NCBI RefSeq assembly: GCF_032362555.1
Contig: NC_083534.1
Span: forward strand, 4,571,001 to 4,635,000
From: Amyelois transitella
Taxonomy: Eukaryota > Arthropoda > Insecta > Lepidoptera > Pyralidae
Length of the DNA: 64,000 bases
Direction: 5' to 3'
This document shows positions 33,285-45,274 of the stretch, piece by piece. The notes below the pieces were generated by a model. The model had not been told where the DNA came from. It saw only the letters and a program-made list of their open reading frames with translations, and ran no database searches. Within the stretch, counting starts at the first letter, position 1. Every line of letters starts with the position of its first letter. A program made the translations under genes and the position numbers.

Positions 33285-33530
33285 TTTGAATATTAACCGA
33301 TGCTCTCACGGTGAGGGAAAACATCGTGAGGAAACCTGCACATTCAGGCAACTGGATGCGGAACCATGATCCAATACGGGTCAGGTTCCCCTGCAAAGGT
33401 CGCGGAGGTCAGACGGGAGTCGCTTCGTGTGAAAACCTGACTCACTCAATCCAGGGTCCATGGTCAAGGCGCACCCCGGGCTCCTCTCCAGAGCGGTGAG
33501 GATGCAACCGGGACTGAAGCCAGGAGGAAG
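33285..33530 (+). repeat. SINE-D body
   Basis: AATATTAACCGATGCTCTCACGG, CAGGCAACTGGATGCGGAAC, TCAGACGGGAGTCGCTTCG and GGGCTCCTCTCCAGAGCGG. It is the best body copy, without the tRNA-like head. Confidence 0.7.
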
Positions 33531-33779
33531 AAGAAAAAACAATCAAACTTCTTATAATTCGAATTACCTACTTAATACAGATTGCTGCGAAGAAGGGAAT
33601 TAAGAATATTGCGACAAATATGATACTAATGTGCTTCAACTGCAAAACATTGTAAGTGGAATTTTGCTTATACTTTTTACGACTGATAATATATTTTATC
33701 GCATATATCGTTTTTCTGAGCTTACGTAGCAGAAAGCAAAATGGTCTCTTGATTGATTGAAGTAAAGCCATAGGGAGTG

Positions 33780-34090
33780 AAACACAATCCCCTGTTCTTG
33801 AAAAACTTGTAGCTAAAGCGATATTACGGGCTCGACCGCCATTATAAGGAAATATATAGATATCGTCCGCCAGATTTGGTGAGGTGCCCGGGGAACCGCG
33901 CGATAGACGATGTTAATTCGTAATAATATTTAATTGCGCGATTTAGATTCTACGCTGTTATTGGTTGAGCGTTCCCATTCTTCGTTGTGATTGGCGGATG
34001 GCGTGTGACGTCGTCACAAGTTTAAACCACAGGTTGGTCAAGTTTCTTTGACGTTGACTCTACTACGCGTTCCCGAGAAAAAAGGCCTGA
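33780..34090. promoter_or_regulatory. Repeat-free island with CCAAT-type and CRE-like motifs
   Basis: Two ATTGG (inverted CCAAT) motifs about 35 bp apart (33958 and 33992) are followed by the inverted repeat GTGACGTCGTCAC (34012-34024). The GC content is higher than the surroundings and common repeats are absent. It could be an enhancer or promoter of the homeobox gene downstream region or of an unseen transcript. This is motif-based inference only. Confidence 0.3.
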
Positions 34091-34784
34091 TAGACAGATA
34101 ACTTAGTGCCATGGTTATGGTAGGTCATGATCTTAAGTGTATCAAATTTGCGTCCTTTGTATATTTCATTTTAACTTCGTCAAACGTAAGGCCGATGTAC
34201 GTTTTAGCAAATTACCATAAAACTAAATAAACATACTTACGTATTTATTTACAAATTCGCAAAAAAACATTCGAAACCGATGTTACAGAAAACATTAAAG
34301 TTTGATTCACTTCCTGTATCGCTTACATGATACAACACTTGTTTTTACACTTGGTATGTTTTGAAAACAATAATATTTGCCACAAAAATACAGCCTACTT
34401 ACATGATGATGATTTGTAAATAAAAACCTGTACTTAAAGATGTAAAAACAATGAATTTTTACCTTGAAACATTTATTGTATTAAAAGTACATTAGACGTA
34501 TCAGAATGGATATATCTAAGAAGGTTAAATTATAATAACTAACATTTTCTAATATTGTAATGTCAGTATTTACAAAATGTTGTATAAAAATGTGCGGGCT
34601 ATATTTGATGGCTGGTCACACACAGCAACGAAGTCATGATTTAAAACTAGTCTCATGTTATTTCTTTTCACTTATTTCAAAAAATAATTACATTTTATCA
34701 CTAAAAGTAATTACGAATTTTAGGTAACACATTGCATCCCATTATTTTTTTCATAAATTTTGATCACATAATTAGAAAACGGCG

Positions 34785-34905
34785 TTATTTTTTGGCATAA
34801 TCATATTTTTTTTTATAAATTTTCACAATTTATGCTAAACGATAATTATGTCAAAAAAAAACAATATGTCCGTAAATTATGCAATAAATTTTATGAGATC
34901 CCATA
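34785..34905. repeat. Palindromic GGCATAATCAT repeat
   Basis: TTTTTGGCATAATCAT pairs imperfectly with AATTATGTCAAAAAAA across about 40 bases. It lies just 3' of the homeobox gene coding end. Confidence 0.4.
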
Positions 34906-35043
34906 TGGACCCAATAGTAACGGTATATTACGCATTAGACGGGTGCTGGCGGCAGCCCCTCGCTCGCGTCGCCATCAGCTGGTGTTTCCTCAGACAGATG
35001 TCGAGAAGGCTGGCAGCATGAAGGGTGCGCGGAGAGCGGCGGC

Positions 35044-38000
35044 TCACACGTCGTCGTCCTCGGGCCGGTGCCGCTGTAAGACCGCCAGCCGCTGCTGCGT
35101 CACCTCCAGGTGATGCTTCCTCCATTTTATGCGACGGTTTTGGAACCACACTTTAACCTGTCGAGGTGTGGGAAAATTAGTTTTAAATAACCTTTTTTTT
35201 GGCAACAGGTTTGTTTTTTACGTTATAATTTTGCATATAAGAACGATTTAGAAATCACTTTAAGACTAATTTCGACAATTTGCACCAGATAGATAGATAG
35301 TAAGATAAATAAACTCTTTATTGCACTAAAAGAAAAATAGAATCAGAAAAATAAAACACATGTTATGGGTACAACGGCGGACTTATCGCTTGAGCAATCT
35401 CTTCCAGTCAACCTAACTAACTAAGTAGAGGAAAGTTCCGGATTTAGAATTTATTAAAAGTTGGATCTTTTACTACTACACGGTGTGACCGTTTTAATTT
35501 TTTTTTACGATGAAATAGAAACCTGCCACTGCACTGAATCACAATTCCATTGTGACGTCGTGCTGCTGCGGTCTCCTCTGCGTAGTCTTCGCGCCCGGGG
35601 ACCCTTTATAAGGACCGTCTCCTTTGGTCTACTCCAACGCTCATTAAGTTAGTACCTAGTAGCACGCTATCCTCAGCGGCTACTTGCCGAATCTCGTGTC
35701 TATAGCTAAAGCCAAGACCTCTTAAAAAAATTCAAACAAGTCCAATAAAGATTCTATGGATTTTTAAATTATCTCTCATCCCTCTTTCTCTGCGACGATT
35801 TACCTAAACGTCACACCATCAATAAGCCTTCCAGGTGAAAGTGAACCACGAGTATTGTGATGTACCTACATACTGGCATTGTCTGGGACACTGTCTGAAA
35901 TGTGTAAAGACTTTTACGATAGTCATGTTGGATTGGAGTAGTGACCTGCGCCTCGGTGAGCTGCAGCGCATGCGCGAGGTACAGCCGCTCGGGGCCCACC
36001 ATGTACTGCTGCCGCTCAAACTCCGCCTCCAGCCTCTCCAGCTGCTCCGGGGTGAAGATCGTGCGGATTCTCTTACTTCTACCTGAACTGGAATGAACAC
36101 AAAAATAATTTTCAATTTGAAACAAGAATTTCCTGAGATTAGCGCGTTTAGACAAACAAACAAACTCTTCAGCTTTATAATATTAGTATAGATTTCAGGT
36201 CTCTCGACAAAGCTTTTTAGGGTGTACATGTATATAGGTCACTCATTAAGTCAGTAAATACGCTCTTTTATCACTAAATTGGCAGAGTATAAAACAAAAT
36301 CCCTATGAATGCTTAGATTTTTCAAACTTTACAACGGATTTTGATGTAGGTTCATTTAAAGATAGATTGAGAGAGAACTTTACGAGTGCGAAACCGCGGT
36401 CATTTAAGTTTTGGTTAAAAATGAATATTCTGAAATGAGATTTCAGATTTCAATAGAGAGTACAAACGGAATGAACAGTTATACAAGTATCATCAGGTGT
36501 TGTCAGTAGAACTGTTAATATTTACGAGTAAGACTCACCTATTGCTACATGATATGGACTGCGCCCGCGTGCTCTTCAGCGCGGCGGCCGGCGCGCGCGG
36601 CTCGGCGCGGGGGCTGTCTGCGCACAAATGTTGCTTAGTTAATCTTCCCTAGTCTATATCCCTTGTGAGGTAGACAGAGCCAACAGTCTTGAAAAGACTG
36701 ATAGGCCACGCTCAGCTATTTGGCTTAATGATAGAATTGAGATTCAAATAGTGACAGGTTGCTAGCCCATCGCCTAAAAAAAGAACCCCACGTTTGTAAG
36801 CCTATCCCTTAGTCGCCTTTTACGACATCCATGGTAAAGAGATGGGGTGGTCCTATTCTTTTTTGTACTGGTGCCGGGAACCACACGGCAGATCCGGAAT
36901 CTATCTATTTATTTATTTAAAACTTTATAGCACAAAAAATGTGTAAGAGGCGGACTTAATGCCGTTTGGCATTCTCTACCAGTCAACCAGCTGACCGAAC
37001 AGAAAAAACTTTAAGTTGGTGGTGCGATAAAGTGCACATGCATACTGTAAAATACAAACATTACAAAAAAAATGCATAAATACATACAATATACTCGTAC
37101 ATTATAAACACATAAAACACCCATTATTGATCTGCCGAAGGAAGAACCCTTCACAGCATGCTTGAACGCAGAATCTATTATGCAATAGGTACTCGTAGTA
37201 ATAATCTCGGTTTCGAAAACTCATAATTCGCAGTTTTTGTTATCCAAACCCCTATTATTTGAATCTCAATTCCACCATTAAGCCAAATAGCTGAACGTAA
37301 CCTTTCAGTCTTTTCAAGACTGTTGGAGCTGTCTACCCCGCAAGGGATTAGTGTATGTATGTGTTATAATGTTATGTAAAGTGCCGTGTGGTTCCCGGCA
37401 CCAATACAAAAAAGAATAGGACCACTCCATCTCTTTCCCATGGATGTCGTAAAAGGCGACTAAGGGATAGGCTTACAAACTTGAGATTCTTTTTTTAGGC
37501 GATAGGCTAGCAACTTGTCACTATTCGAATCTCAATTCTATCTTAAAGCCAAATAGCTGAACGTGGCCTATCAGTCCGCTCAGGACTGTTGGCTCTGTCT
37601 ACCCCGCAAGGGATATAGACGTGATTATATGTATGTATGTAAAATTTATAGGATTATTGTTGTTTATGGGATTAATAGGTAAATTTAAATGCATATTGTT
37701 TGACGTTTTTGGCATAATCATCACATCATAAAATGATTATGACAAAAACCATTATGCAAATGCAAAATACTTTTATTTAATAATACTTGTATGTATATGA
37801 CATTGAATGCAGTCTGTATCGATCAAGTCAGTAGTCCCTCCTGGGAAAGAGGCGAGATTTTATGTTTGTAGTTTCTAGTTAGCGAAGAAACATAGTAAAC
37901 ATAAAATATAAAACATAGTGTGGGCCAGCTGCTTTTCTTCCCATATAGTTTGTGAAAGTCAATCAAGGGAAAAATTAATTAACTTGGCATTTCAGGCGAT

Positions 38001-41000
38001 AGGCTGCCAACCTGTCACTATTTGAATGAAAATTACATCATCATGCCATACAGCTGAACGTGACCGTTCAATGTTTTCGAAACTGTTGGCTCTGTCCACC
38101 CCCTGAAGAATAAAGACGAGATCACAAATAGCGATGTATGTTACTTTTTCAAAAGATTTAGTAGGCTTCTTGTGTCTCGTAATAATTTGTTTAAGTAACC
38201 TTTAAAGAATAATAGTTTTAGGGCTTTATACTTGTTTGTTGACATGTCCCTCGCGAGAACAAGGCGCAGACGATGCCTAGCAATAAATAAAATGTAGCCA
38301 ATAAGCAGATTGCGGGCCCGCGCGGAGAACCCTCGATTGTTATAAATTTGTCCCGTTTGGCACAGGGCCGGGTTTGGGGACTGCTATTATTTAATTAAAA
38401 TAAAATTCCCTCTGAGCTACAAGAGTTGTTCATACATCTACACATATAATCACGTCTATATCCCTTGCGGAGTAGACGGAGCCAGCGATCTTGAAAGAAT
38501 GATAGACTTGAGATTCAAATAGTGACAGATTCTGATTGCTATCCCATCGCTCAAAAGAAGTATCCCAAGTTTATAAGCCTATCCCATGGTCGCTTTTTAC
38601 GATATCCATGAGAAAGAGATGAAGTGGTCCTATTCTTTTTTATATTGTTGCCGGGAACCTTTTTTATATTTTAATAGAAAATGTAATTTTAATAGAAAAG
38701 AACAATTATTTTTATTTGTTATTTTTTTTGTTACTTTTTTTATTACTCATCACATTAAATACGAGTACATTCAAATACAAATGTATGAAAATTGTTCTTT
38801 AATATAAAATATTAACCAGGGTAGTGCAAGTTAATATTGTCAAATGATAAAAGCTTTATATATTTTCACATTTTATATTTGTGCCGGGAACCACACGGCT
38901 GTAAAAACATTTTTTTTCTATAAATTACTTAAAAATTATTTTTATGGCAAAACAACGTTTAGTGTTAATATAAAATACCACAATTAATTAATGTCTAATA
39001 AAGTCGGAGTGGGAAACTCTAGACAGACGTATCTTTATTAAGGACATCCTGACAAAGGGTCTGGTCAAGAGTACCGGCAACGAAGCTATGAAGCGGAGGA
39101 AGTATGCAGAGATCGTGGCAAATGGAAACATGTAGTCGCTGCCTACCCCTCCGGGAAAAGGCGTGATTTTATATATGTACTAGCTGTTGGCCGCGACTTC
39201 GTCCGCGTAAATTGCGAATTTTTCCGCGTCAACTTATTTGCAGGCAAACTAATGCCTTGAGTTCATTCAAATGCCGATAACTTTTTTTTAGTGAACCGAT
39301 TTTGATGAAACAAACTTTAAATGTTTTTCTGAGTTAAAATAAAGCATTTGGTGAAAGTTTTAAGTAAATCGGTTCAGTACTTCCGGAGATAATCGTGATC
39401 ATACATACAGACAGACAGACAAGAAATTAAAAAAAATATTTTTGCTTTCTATCATTCATTTTAAGTGTCCCTCTATCCATTTCAGTTAAAAATACTAAAT
39501 GTACAGACAAAATATTTTTACTGTTTTATTATATGTATGTATGTATAAAATATCTAAATCCCCTCAATCCGCCCCCGTGGTCAGGAATGCTTGGCATTTA
39601 AATTAATCCTATAGCTGCGCCTCGCCCGCCTCGCCGCGAGCGCCCGTGTCGTCTCTTTGACCGACTGCTAAAGGATAGTACTGTTTCTACACGGATTCAT
39701 TTGAGGACCTTTAAATTGTAGCGAATGATAAGTCAGCCCATTACTTCGAGGTTGTGGGTACGATTTTTAATAAGCGTAATCCTTGGGATCATTTAACACA
39801 TGAAGTAGAGTTGTAGATTATAAAAAGAGTCACTATGTTGATAAAAAGGTTTATTTGATACACAGAATTAATATATAAAACTATTTAGATGAGAACAAGG
39901 GTTTGAGTTCTTAAAATGAATTAGCCCTGACCAGGGTATTTTACAAACAGTGTTAGGAAAGACGCGCACGCGGTGACTTGCACGAGGAGAAGAAGGAACA
40001 TTTTTTTTCGTGGATGTATTAAAAGACGACTAAGGGAATAAATCTATTCCTAGTTATGTTTAAATCAAGTGAGACTGAGATCACGCAATGATCAAAGAGA
40101 AAATAATGTTGTGTGAAGCCTCATGTTTAGCACTAGTGTATTGTTTCATGGCTACAAGATAACTAACAAAGTGTTCAATACTTAAGTACTTACTTATATT
40201 TTTTAAAGGAGGATTATAATTAGGTACTGGAGTGCTTTCACTTTGTTATTAACTTTTAACATACAAACATACATTCGTATAATCACGTCTATATCTCTTG
40301 CGGGGTAGACAGAGCCAACAGTTTCGAAAAGAATTAAAAGCCTCGTTCAGCTGTATAGCTTTATGATGGAATTGAGATTCCAATAGTGACAGGGCGCTAG
40401 TCCGTCGCCTACAAGAAGAATCCCAAGTACAATGGTACTTACCTAATTGTTGGAATTTACTTTTGATTGAATTCCTAATTACATACATTGCCATTCAACG
40501 TGGCAATGCTGCCAGCCTTCTGGGCACTCTACCTCAAGACTCCGATCTGCCGGGACTTGCATTTTTGTGAATAAGTGTAAGTTATTGTTTTTATTTTATT
40601 TAGCCTTAAGATAAAACTACATTTTATCTTTTAGTTTTCATTAATTAGTTTTATTTAGATTTATTTTTGAAAGGTAATATACAAGTAAGTAAATAATGAC
40701 ACAATATAGACTAAAATTTTCTTCAATAATCTTGTAACAAAAAAATCTAATCAAAAGGTGTAATATGTACCTATGTACAAGGAACAAATTTAATAATTAC
40801 AATATTCATATTTATTAGTATAGGTATGTTATCTGTTTGTATTCCTATTACTTCAAGACTGTTGGCTCTGTCTACCCTGCAAGGGATATAGACGTGAGTA
40901 CATACGTATGCATACATATGGTCACGTCTATATCCCTTGAGGGGTAGACAAAGCCGACAGTCTTGAAAAGCCTGATCGGCCACTTTCAGCTATTTGGCTT

Positions 41001-43899
41001 AATGATAGAATTGAGATCCAAATAGAGACAGGTTGCTAGCCCATCGCCCAAAAAAATCCCAAGTTTGTAAGCCTATCCCTTAGTCGCCTTTTAGGACATC
41101 CATGGAAAAGAGATGAGAGTGATCCCATTCTTTTTGTATAGGTGCCGGGAACCACACGGCACTGGACGTGAGTATATGTATGTAGGTACATGTGTCATTA
41201 TACTAGCAAAATGCGCATTGAAAATTCAAATAAATCTGTCTTCGAAGGAGCTCTACCCACGCCCATGTGCTTCTCGGAACCGCGCCCAGAACAAGCGGAG
41301 TTTCTACCTTCGGGTAAAGATAAGAAGTTATACGACACGCGACGAATCTATACTAATATTATAATCTATCCTACTAATATTATAAAGCTGAAGAGTTTAT
41401 TTGTTTGAACGCGCTAATCTCAGGAAGTACTGGTTCGATACGATACGACTGGTTTTTATTGCGTTGAATAGACCATTTACCGAGGAAGGCTTTAGGCTAT
41501 ATAACATCACGCTGCAAATTTTAAGAGCGAAGAAATAATGGAAATTGTGAAATAAAATGGGGAAAATTATTAATTTTTGAAATTATTAATCCTTTATCCT
41601 CGGGGTAAATTTAAAAAACTATTTTACGCGGACGAAGTCGAAGGCACAGCTAGTATCTACGATAAAATAACAATTCATCCGCGGTTTCTCGCGTATACTG
41701 TCTTCTACCTCCCGGCTTTAGTCCCGGTGGCATCCTCACCGCTCTGGAAAGGAGCCCGGGGTATGCCTTTTACCGTGGATCCTGGATTGGGTGAGTCAGG
41801 TTTTTACACGAAGCGACTCCCGTCTTATCACCGGCACCAATAGAAAAAAGAATAGGACCACTCCATCTCTTTCCCATGGATGTCGTAAAAGGCCACTGAG
41901 GGATAGGTTTATATACTTGTTATTCCTCTTGTAGGCGATGGGCTAACAACCTGTCACTATTTGATTTATATTGTCAATTCTATCATTAAGCCGAGCAGCT
42001 GAACGTGGCCTTTCAGTCTTTTGATGACAGTCGGCTCTGTCTACCCCGCAAGGGATATAGACGTGAGTATATGTTATGTTATGTAATGACTTCCATCTTA
42101 CCTCCACAACCTTTGCAGGGAAACCTAACTCATATTGAAAACCCATAAAAACAAGATGAATGTACTTTTTCCACTAGTCACATGTTACGACATCCATTTG
42201 AAAGATATCCTATTTATAAGTGCCGGGAACCACACGGCGCAACACAAGTGCTACGAAGCTGTAACTACGCTACGACATTGGGCTGTACAGTTGATGTGCT
42301 ACGAAAGTCTACGATTTGCTACGAGCCGTTTAGCGTCGGTTTCTAAATTCTAAGGAGAGCTACGAACTACGCTTTTTAGGGTTCCGAAGGTCAAAACGGG
42401 ACGCTGTACTACGTAGCCTCCGCTGTCTGTCCGTCTGTCTGTTACCAGGCTATATATCTCATAAACCGCGATAGCTAGAAAGCTGAAAGTATCACAAATT
42501 ATGTATTTTACTTTAATAAACAAATACTAAAAATTTTAAAAAATATATATTAAGGGAGTATAATACAATGAACGTGGTTTCTTGCATTTTTTTTTTGCTT
42601 AATATTAATAACGGTAAAAGGTAGATGCTTAAAATTTTCACAGAATAGGTATTTACTTGTAAGTATATTTAATTTCAAAATGAATAATTAAATAACAATA
42701 AAGTAATTATAAAAGGGGGTTCAAAAACTCTCAAATGAAACGTTATTTTTAATAATTTTTTTGGTGTGTTTTTAACAAACATGTATAAACGTGAATATAA
42801 AAAATAAATATTTAAGTAACAAACGCGAGGATGGTACGGAACCCCGCGCGCGCGATCCGACTCGCACTTGGCCGGTGTTTTTGTTTTTTTCTTTGTTGTA
42901 TTTACACAATTAGTATGTCAAGGGCATTTAAATGGATCAGAGTGATAAATTCAAAACAAAAATGAGAACTAAAATGGTACATATTTACACAAATCCACAA
43001 AAAAGTATTTGTTTATTTGGATACCACATAGGTACCAAAATATTCATTAATTCATATACATACTACATACATATAGTCACGTCTATATCCCTGGCAGGGT
43101 AGACAGAGCCAACAGTCCTGAAGAGACTGACAGGCCTCGTTCAGCTGTTTGGCTTAATGATAGAATTGAGATTCAAATAGTGACAGGTTGCTAGCCCATC
43201 GCCTAAAGAAGAATTCCAAGTATAAGCCTGTCCCTTAGTTGCCTTTTACGACACCCGTGTGAAAGAGATGGAGTGGTCCTATGCTTTTTTTCAGTTTATG
43301 TTCACAAACACACGTCACTATTTTATCTACTTATCATTAAGGTACTTACTTATTTCAGAGTTGCTATCATTTAAGTGCTTACATGACTTACATCAAAATG
43401 AGTACATCAAATTGTTACCTTGTGTCAAGGCCGCGGGTCCCACCAAGCTCCGGCAGAAGCCGTCGTGCAGCCGGTGCGCGCCGCGGCCGGCGTACAGGTA
43501 GCTCTGCAGCTGTCTCTGCCCCTGCAACCGCTCCTGCACGCTGAGGTTCATCACGTCCTCGTCGCCGTTCGTCAGCCCCAAGATGGCGGCGATCGTGAAA
43601 GATTTCCCCGCCAAATTCGTCGACTTCCCCGTCAAATCCACGCCGAAAGAACTCTCCCCGTCGTCCAGAGATGGCGACGAGGATCTGTCGGCGAAGCCCC
43701 CAGTGTCGACGTAACTGTCCACGTTGTCGGTGAAGTCCAGCCGGCCGTCGGCGTTGTACTTCTCTTCGCCGTCGGGCTTGACCGACACGGAAACATTTTG
43801 ACCGTACGCCGACACCGCCAGCAACTCCGTTATATTTGCCGGGTACACCGCGCTCTGCCGCTGCTCCATCATCATGAGTTTTAATGAACCGTGTAACAA
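35044..43899 (-). CDS. Homeobox transcription factor, NOTO/floating-head-like
   Basis: Exons 43899-43419, 36617-36539, 36087-35946 and 35157-35044. Phases 1, 2 and 0 close exactly to 816 nt, 271 aa. Residues 101-109 (FTIAAILGL) form an eh1-type Groucho-binding motif. The homeodomain is at about 191-250, with RTIFTPEQLERLEAEFERQQ, YMVGPERLYL and VKVWFQNRRIKWRKHH. Trp48, Phe49, Gln50 and Asn51 of the homeodomain are all present. The last intron falls at homeodomain position 44/45. The short tail ends RHRPEDDDV. FTPEQLE, QQYMVG and the NRRIKWRK ending are NOTO-like; EMX and VAX are close alternatives. The donor after exon 3 (GTCACT) is weak. The protein should be nuclear and bind TAAT-type sites. 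Intron 1 is 6.8 kb. Confidence 0.85.
35290..35430 (-). repeat. LINE 3' UTR fragment with (GATA)n tail
   Basis: AGATAGATAGATAG precedes AACTCTTTATTGCAC, GGCGGACTTATCGCTTGAGC and AATCTCTTCCAGTCAACC, the reverse of a LINE 3' end. It lies in the last intron of the homeobox gene. Confidence 0.55.
36645..37090 (-). repeat. SINE-A copy followed by LINE 3' fragment
   Basis: 36645-36890 is SINE-A lacking its tail (CTATATCCCTTGTGAGG to GAACCACACGGCA). 36905-37090 is a LINE 3' tail piece (CACAAAAAATGTGTAAGAGGC, TCTCTACCAGTCAACC). Confidence 0.7.
37255..37645 (+). repeat. SINE-A 3' fragment and full SINE-A copy
   Basis: 37255-37365 is a 3' half. 37382-37645 is full length; ATGTAAA before it and after its tail is a short candidate target duplication. 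It is very like the copy at 23183, sharing CAGTCCGCTCAGGACTG. Confidence 0.8.
37700..37770. repeat. Palindromic GGCATAATCAT repeat
   Basis: TTTTTGGCATAATCATCACA and TGATTATGACAAAAACCATTATGC form an inverted repeat with a short centre. Confidence 0.45.
37965..38140 (+). repeat. SINE-A diverged 3' part
   Basis: AACTTGGCATTTCAGGCGATAGG to AATAAAGACGAGATCAC. Confidence 0.6.
38215..38410. other. Repeat-free island in intron 1 of the homeobox gene
   Basis: Contains GGGCTTTATAC, AGCCAATAAGC, CGATTGTTATAAATTTG and TTATTTAATTAAAATAAAA. It lacks any of the interspersed repeats and is a candidate intronic enhancer by position only. Confidence 0.25.
38440..38660 (-). repeat. SINE-A diverged copy
   Basis: ACATATAATCACGTCTATATCCC to ATATTGTTGCCGGGAACC. 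Confidence 0.75.
38999..39178 (+). repeat. LINE-F 3' tail
   Basis: AAAGTCGGAGTGGGAAAC, ATTAAGGACATCCTGACAAAGGG and CCCTCCGGGAAAAGGCGTG. Confidence 0.65.
39178..39430 (-). mobile_element. Helitron-like repeat, ACTAGCTGTTGGCCGCG end
   Basis: The minus-strand 3' end is CGCGGCCAACAGCTAG followed by T. AAATCGGTTCAGTACTTCCG and GACAGACAGACAAG mark the other side. The 5' TC end is unclear. Confidence 0.45.
40262..40432 (-). repeat. SINE-A partial copy
   Basis: ACATTCGTATAATCACGTCT to ACAAGAAGAATCCCAAGT. It stops before the TGCCGTGTGG end. 39431-40260 contains no supported feature. Confidence 0.75.
40850..41165. repeat. SINE-A 3' fragment and inverted full copy
   Basis: 40852-40905 (+) and 40908-41165 (-) meet tail to tail at ACATACGTATGCATACATAT. 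Confidence 0.8.
41369..41653 (+). mobile_element. Non-autonomous Helitron-like element
   Basis: Starts TCCTACTAATATTATAAAGC after A and ends GGCACAGCTAG before T. It is a sister of 7409-7674. A short extra start (TCTATACTAATATTATAA) at 41346 suggests one copy inside another. Confidence 0.55.
41705..42080. repeat. SINE-D fragment followed by 5'-truncated SINE-A
   Basis: 41705-41828 is SINE-D on the minus strand (CTTTAGTCCCGGTGGCATCC to AAGCGACTCCCGTC). 41829-42080 is SINE-A on the plus strand beginning at CCGGCACCAATAG. Confidence 0.75.
42240..42372 (+). repeat. CTACGA-rich segment
   Basis: GCTACGA or CTACGA occurs about seven times in 130 bases. The same words cluster in the 5' part of the LINE at 51410-51660, so this may be a fragment of that 5' UTR. 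Confidence 0.4.
42375..42895 (+). repeat. Interspersed repeat with inverted ends (AGGGTTCCG ... CGGAACCC)
   Basis: TTTTTAGGGTTCCGAAGGTC, CTCCGCTGTCTGTCCGTCTG, CTCATAAACCGCGATAGCTAG and GTACGGAACCCCGCGCG with ACTCGCACTTGGCCGG. This pattern is very common in Lepidoptera. The ends are inverted relative to each other. No ORF is present. Confidence 0.6.
43063..43300 (-). repeat. SINE-A copy
   Basis: ACATACATATAGTCACGTCT to GAGTGGTCCTATGCTTTT. It lies about 120 bases from the donor of exon 1 of the homeobox gene. Confidence 0.8.
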
Positions 43900-44340
43900 A
43901 TTGTCTCCGTTATTTGCATTTTAAAATTCACAGCCACAATGTCAATTAAAAGTTAATTAAGGGTGTGTATTAGGGCCTTGAGGACGAGCGCGCGAGCTGG
44001 CAACCGAGACACAATTGCGGTTTATGATTAAAAAGCTACAATTTTAAAATTGGAACGAGGGCGGGGCACGTCGAGCGATCGGTTTGGCGCGAAAAAAATG
44101 ACATCGCATAAAGAGGTCAATTGAGGGTGCATGATTGCCGATTTGAGTGGCTGGAGGGGGGAGGGCGAGGGCTGGAGGGGGGAGGGCGCGGGCTGTGATT
44201 GGCTGGCGCCGCGCGTGCGCGCAGGGGGCGGGGCCGGCCCGGGGGGTGTGGTTCCGCAGTGATTTGCGGTCGACAAAGCCTTTGATTGAGGCAGCGTCGG
44301 ATTCAGGGGATTCGGATAATTTTACATAAAATCGTAGAGC
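43900..44340 (-). promoter_or_regulatory. GC-rich upstream region of the homeobox gene
   Basis: A CpG-rich block at 44140-44280 contains GATTGGCTGG (inverted CCAAT on this strand), GGGGCGGGGCC (GC box) and direct copies of GGGAGGGCG. It lies 250-380 bases upstream of the start codon. No TATA box is evident, which suits a developmental gene with a CpG-type promoter. The assignment is by position and composition. Confidence 0.45.
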
Positions 44341-44482
44341 ATTTCTTGATGAGCAATGTTAAGCAGTGTGGAGAAAGATTGAAAAAGGAAAATACTTCTA
44401 AGACCTACCCGTTAGATAAATAATTATGGTGCTGGATGAAGTTTATTTATTTATTTAGATTCTTTACACAGAAAAAATTCCT

Positions 44483-44895
44483 ACTAATATTATAAATGCG
44501 AAAGTTTGTGAGTATGTCAGGATGTCAGTATGGATGTTTGTTACTCTTTCACGCAAAAACTACTGAACCGATTACGATGAAATTTGGTACGTAGGTAGCT
44601 GAAGATCATAACATATAGGCTATTCTGGGTCTTCAGCTATTTTTATCCCGGAGTTCCCGCGTATACATAACTCTGAAAAGAGTCATTGCTGAGGTACATA
44701 GGATTTGAACCCATTTATTCGCTATTCGCATTTTACACAGGCACTGTGGTAACTGACCATCGACACTCTCATTTATTTATTTACTCATTTATGTAGGAGT
44801 ACACAGAAAAACATCGATATTGATAAAAACAAGAAAAATAAATTACATACGTTCTGCTCATTTCTAAAGAAATCTGTTCCAGCAGACCTGAGATA
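44483..44895. repeat. Helitron-like repeat and LINE tail fragment
   Basis: 44483-44670 carries ACTAATATTATAAATGCGAAAG and CCGATTACGATGAAATTTGG. 44760-44895 carries TTTATTTACTCATTTATG and AAGAAATCTGTTCCAGCAGACC, as at 18985-19085. Confidence 0.5.
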
Positions 44896-45274
44896 TGATA
44901 AGTAGGTTTAGTTTAGCTACTTATTTGCATCATTTCCAATATCAATACACGTTATAAATCGATTTGAAAACCGAATTTCTCCCTGAAGCCGCCCCTGTGC
45001 CCCCCTCGCCCCCCACCCCCTCTCGTGAAACAATTTAATATCATAATCTGAGTGCGGCCCAACACAGATACCGTAGGTATAGACACGGCTGTTGTACATT
45101 TGACAGTAATTAATATATTTGTGTAATTATGTAGCTTCAGGTGCTTCGTGGGGGAATAATTACGGATGTTTTTGTTGCCTCCAAGTTTGCTCGCGTGAAT
45201 TTAGTTTATTGGAAAAGTACTTTGTTTGTAGGTAGATACTATGTATAATTGAACACACAATTTTACATACTAAC

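Noticed and set aside
43420-43884. 154-residue plus-strand open frame
   Set aside because: Antisense shadow of the GC-rich first exon of the homeobox gene, which has the eh1 motif and correct splice phase.
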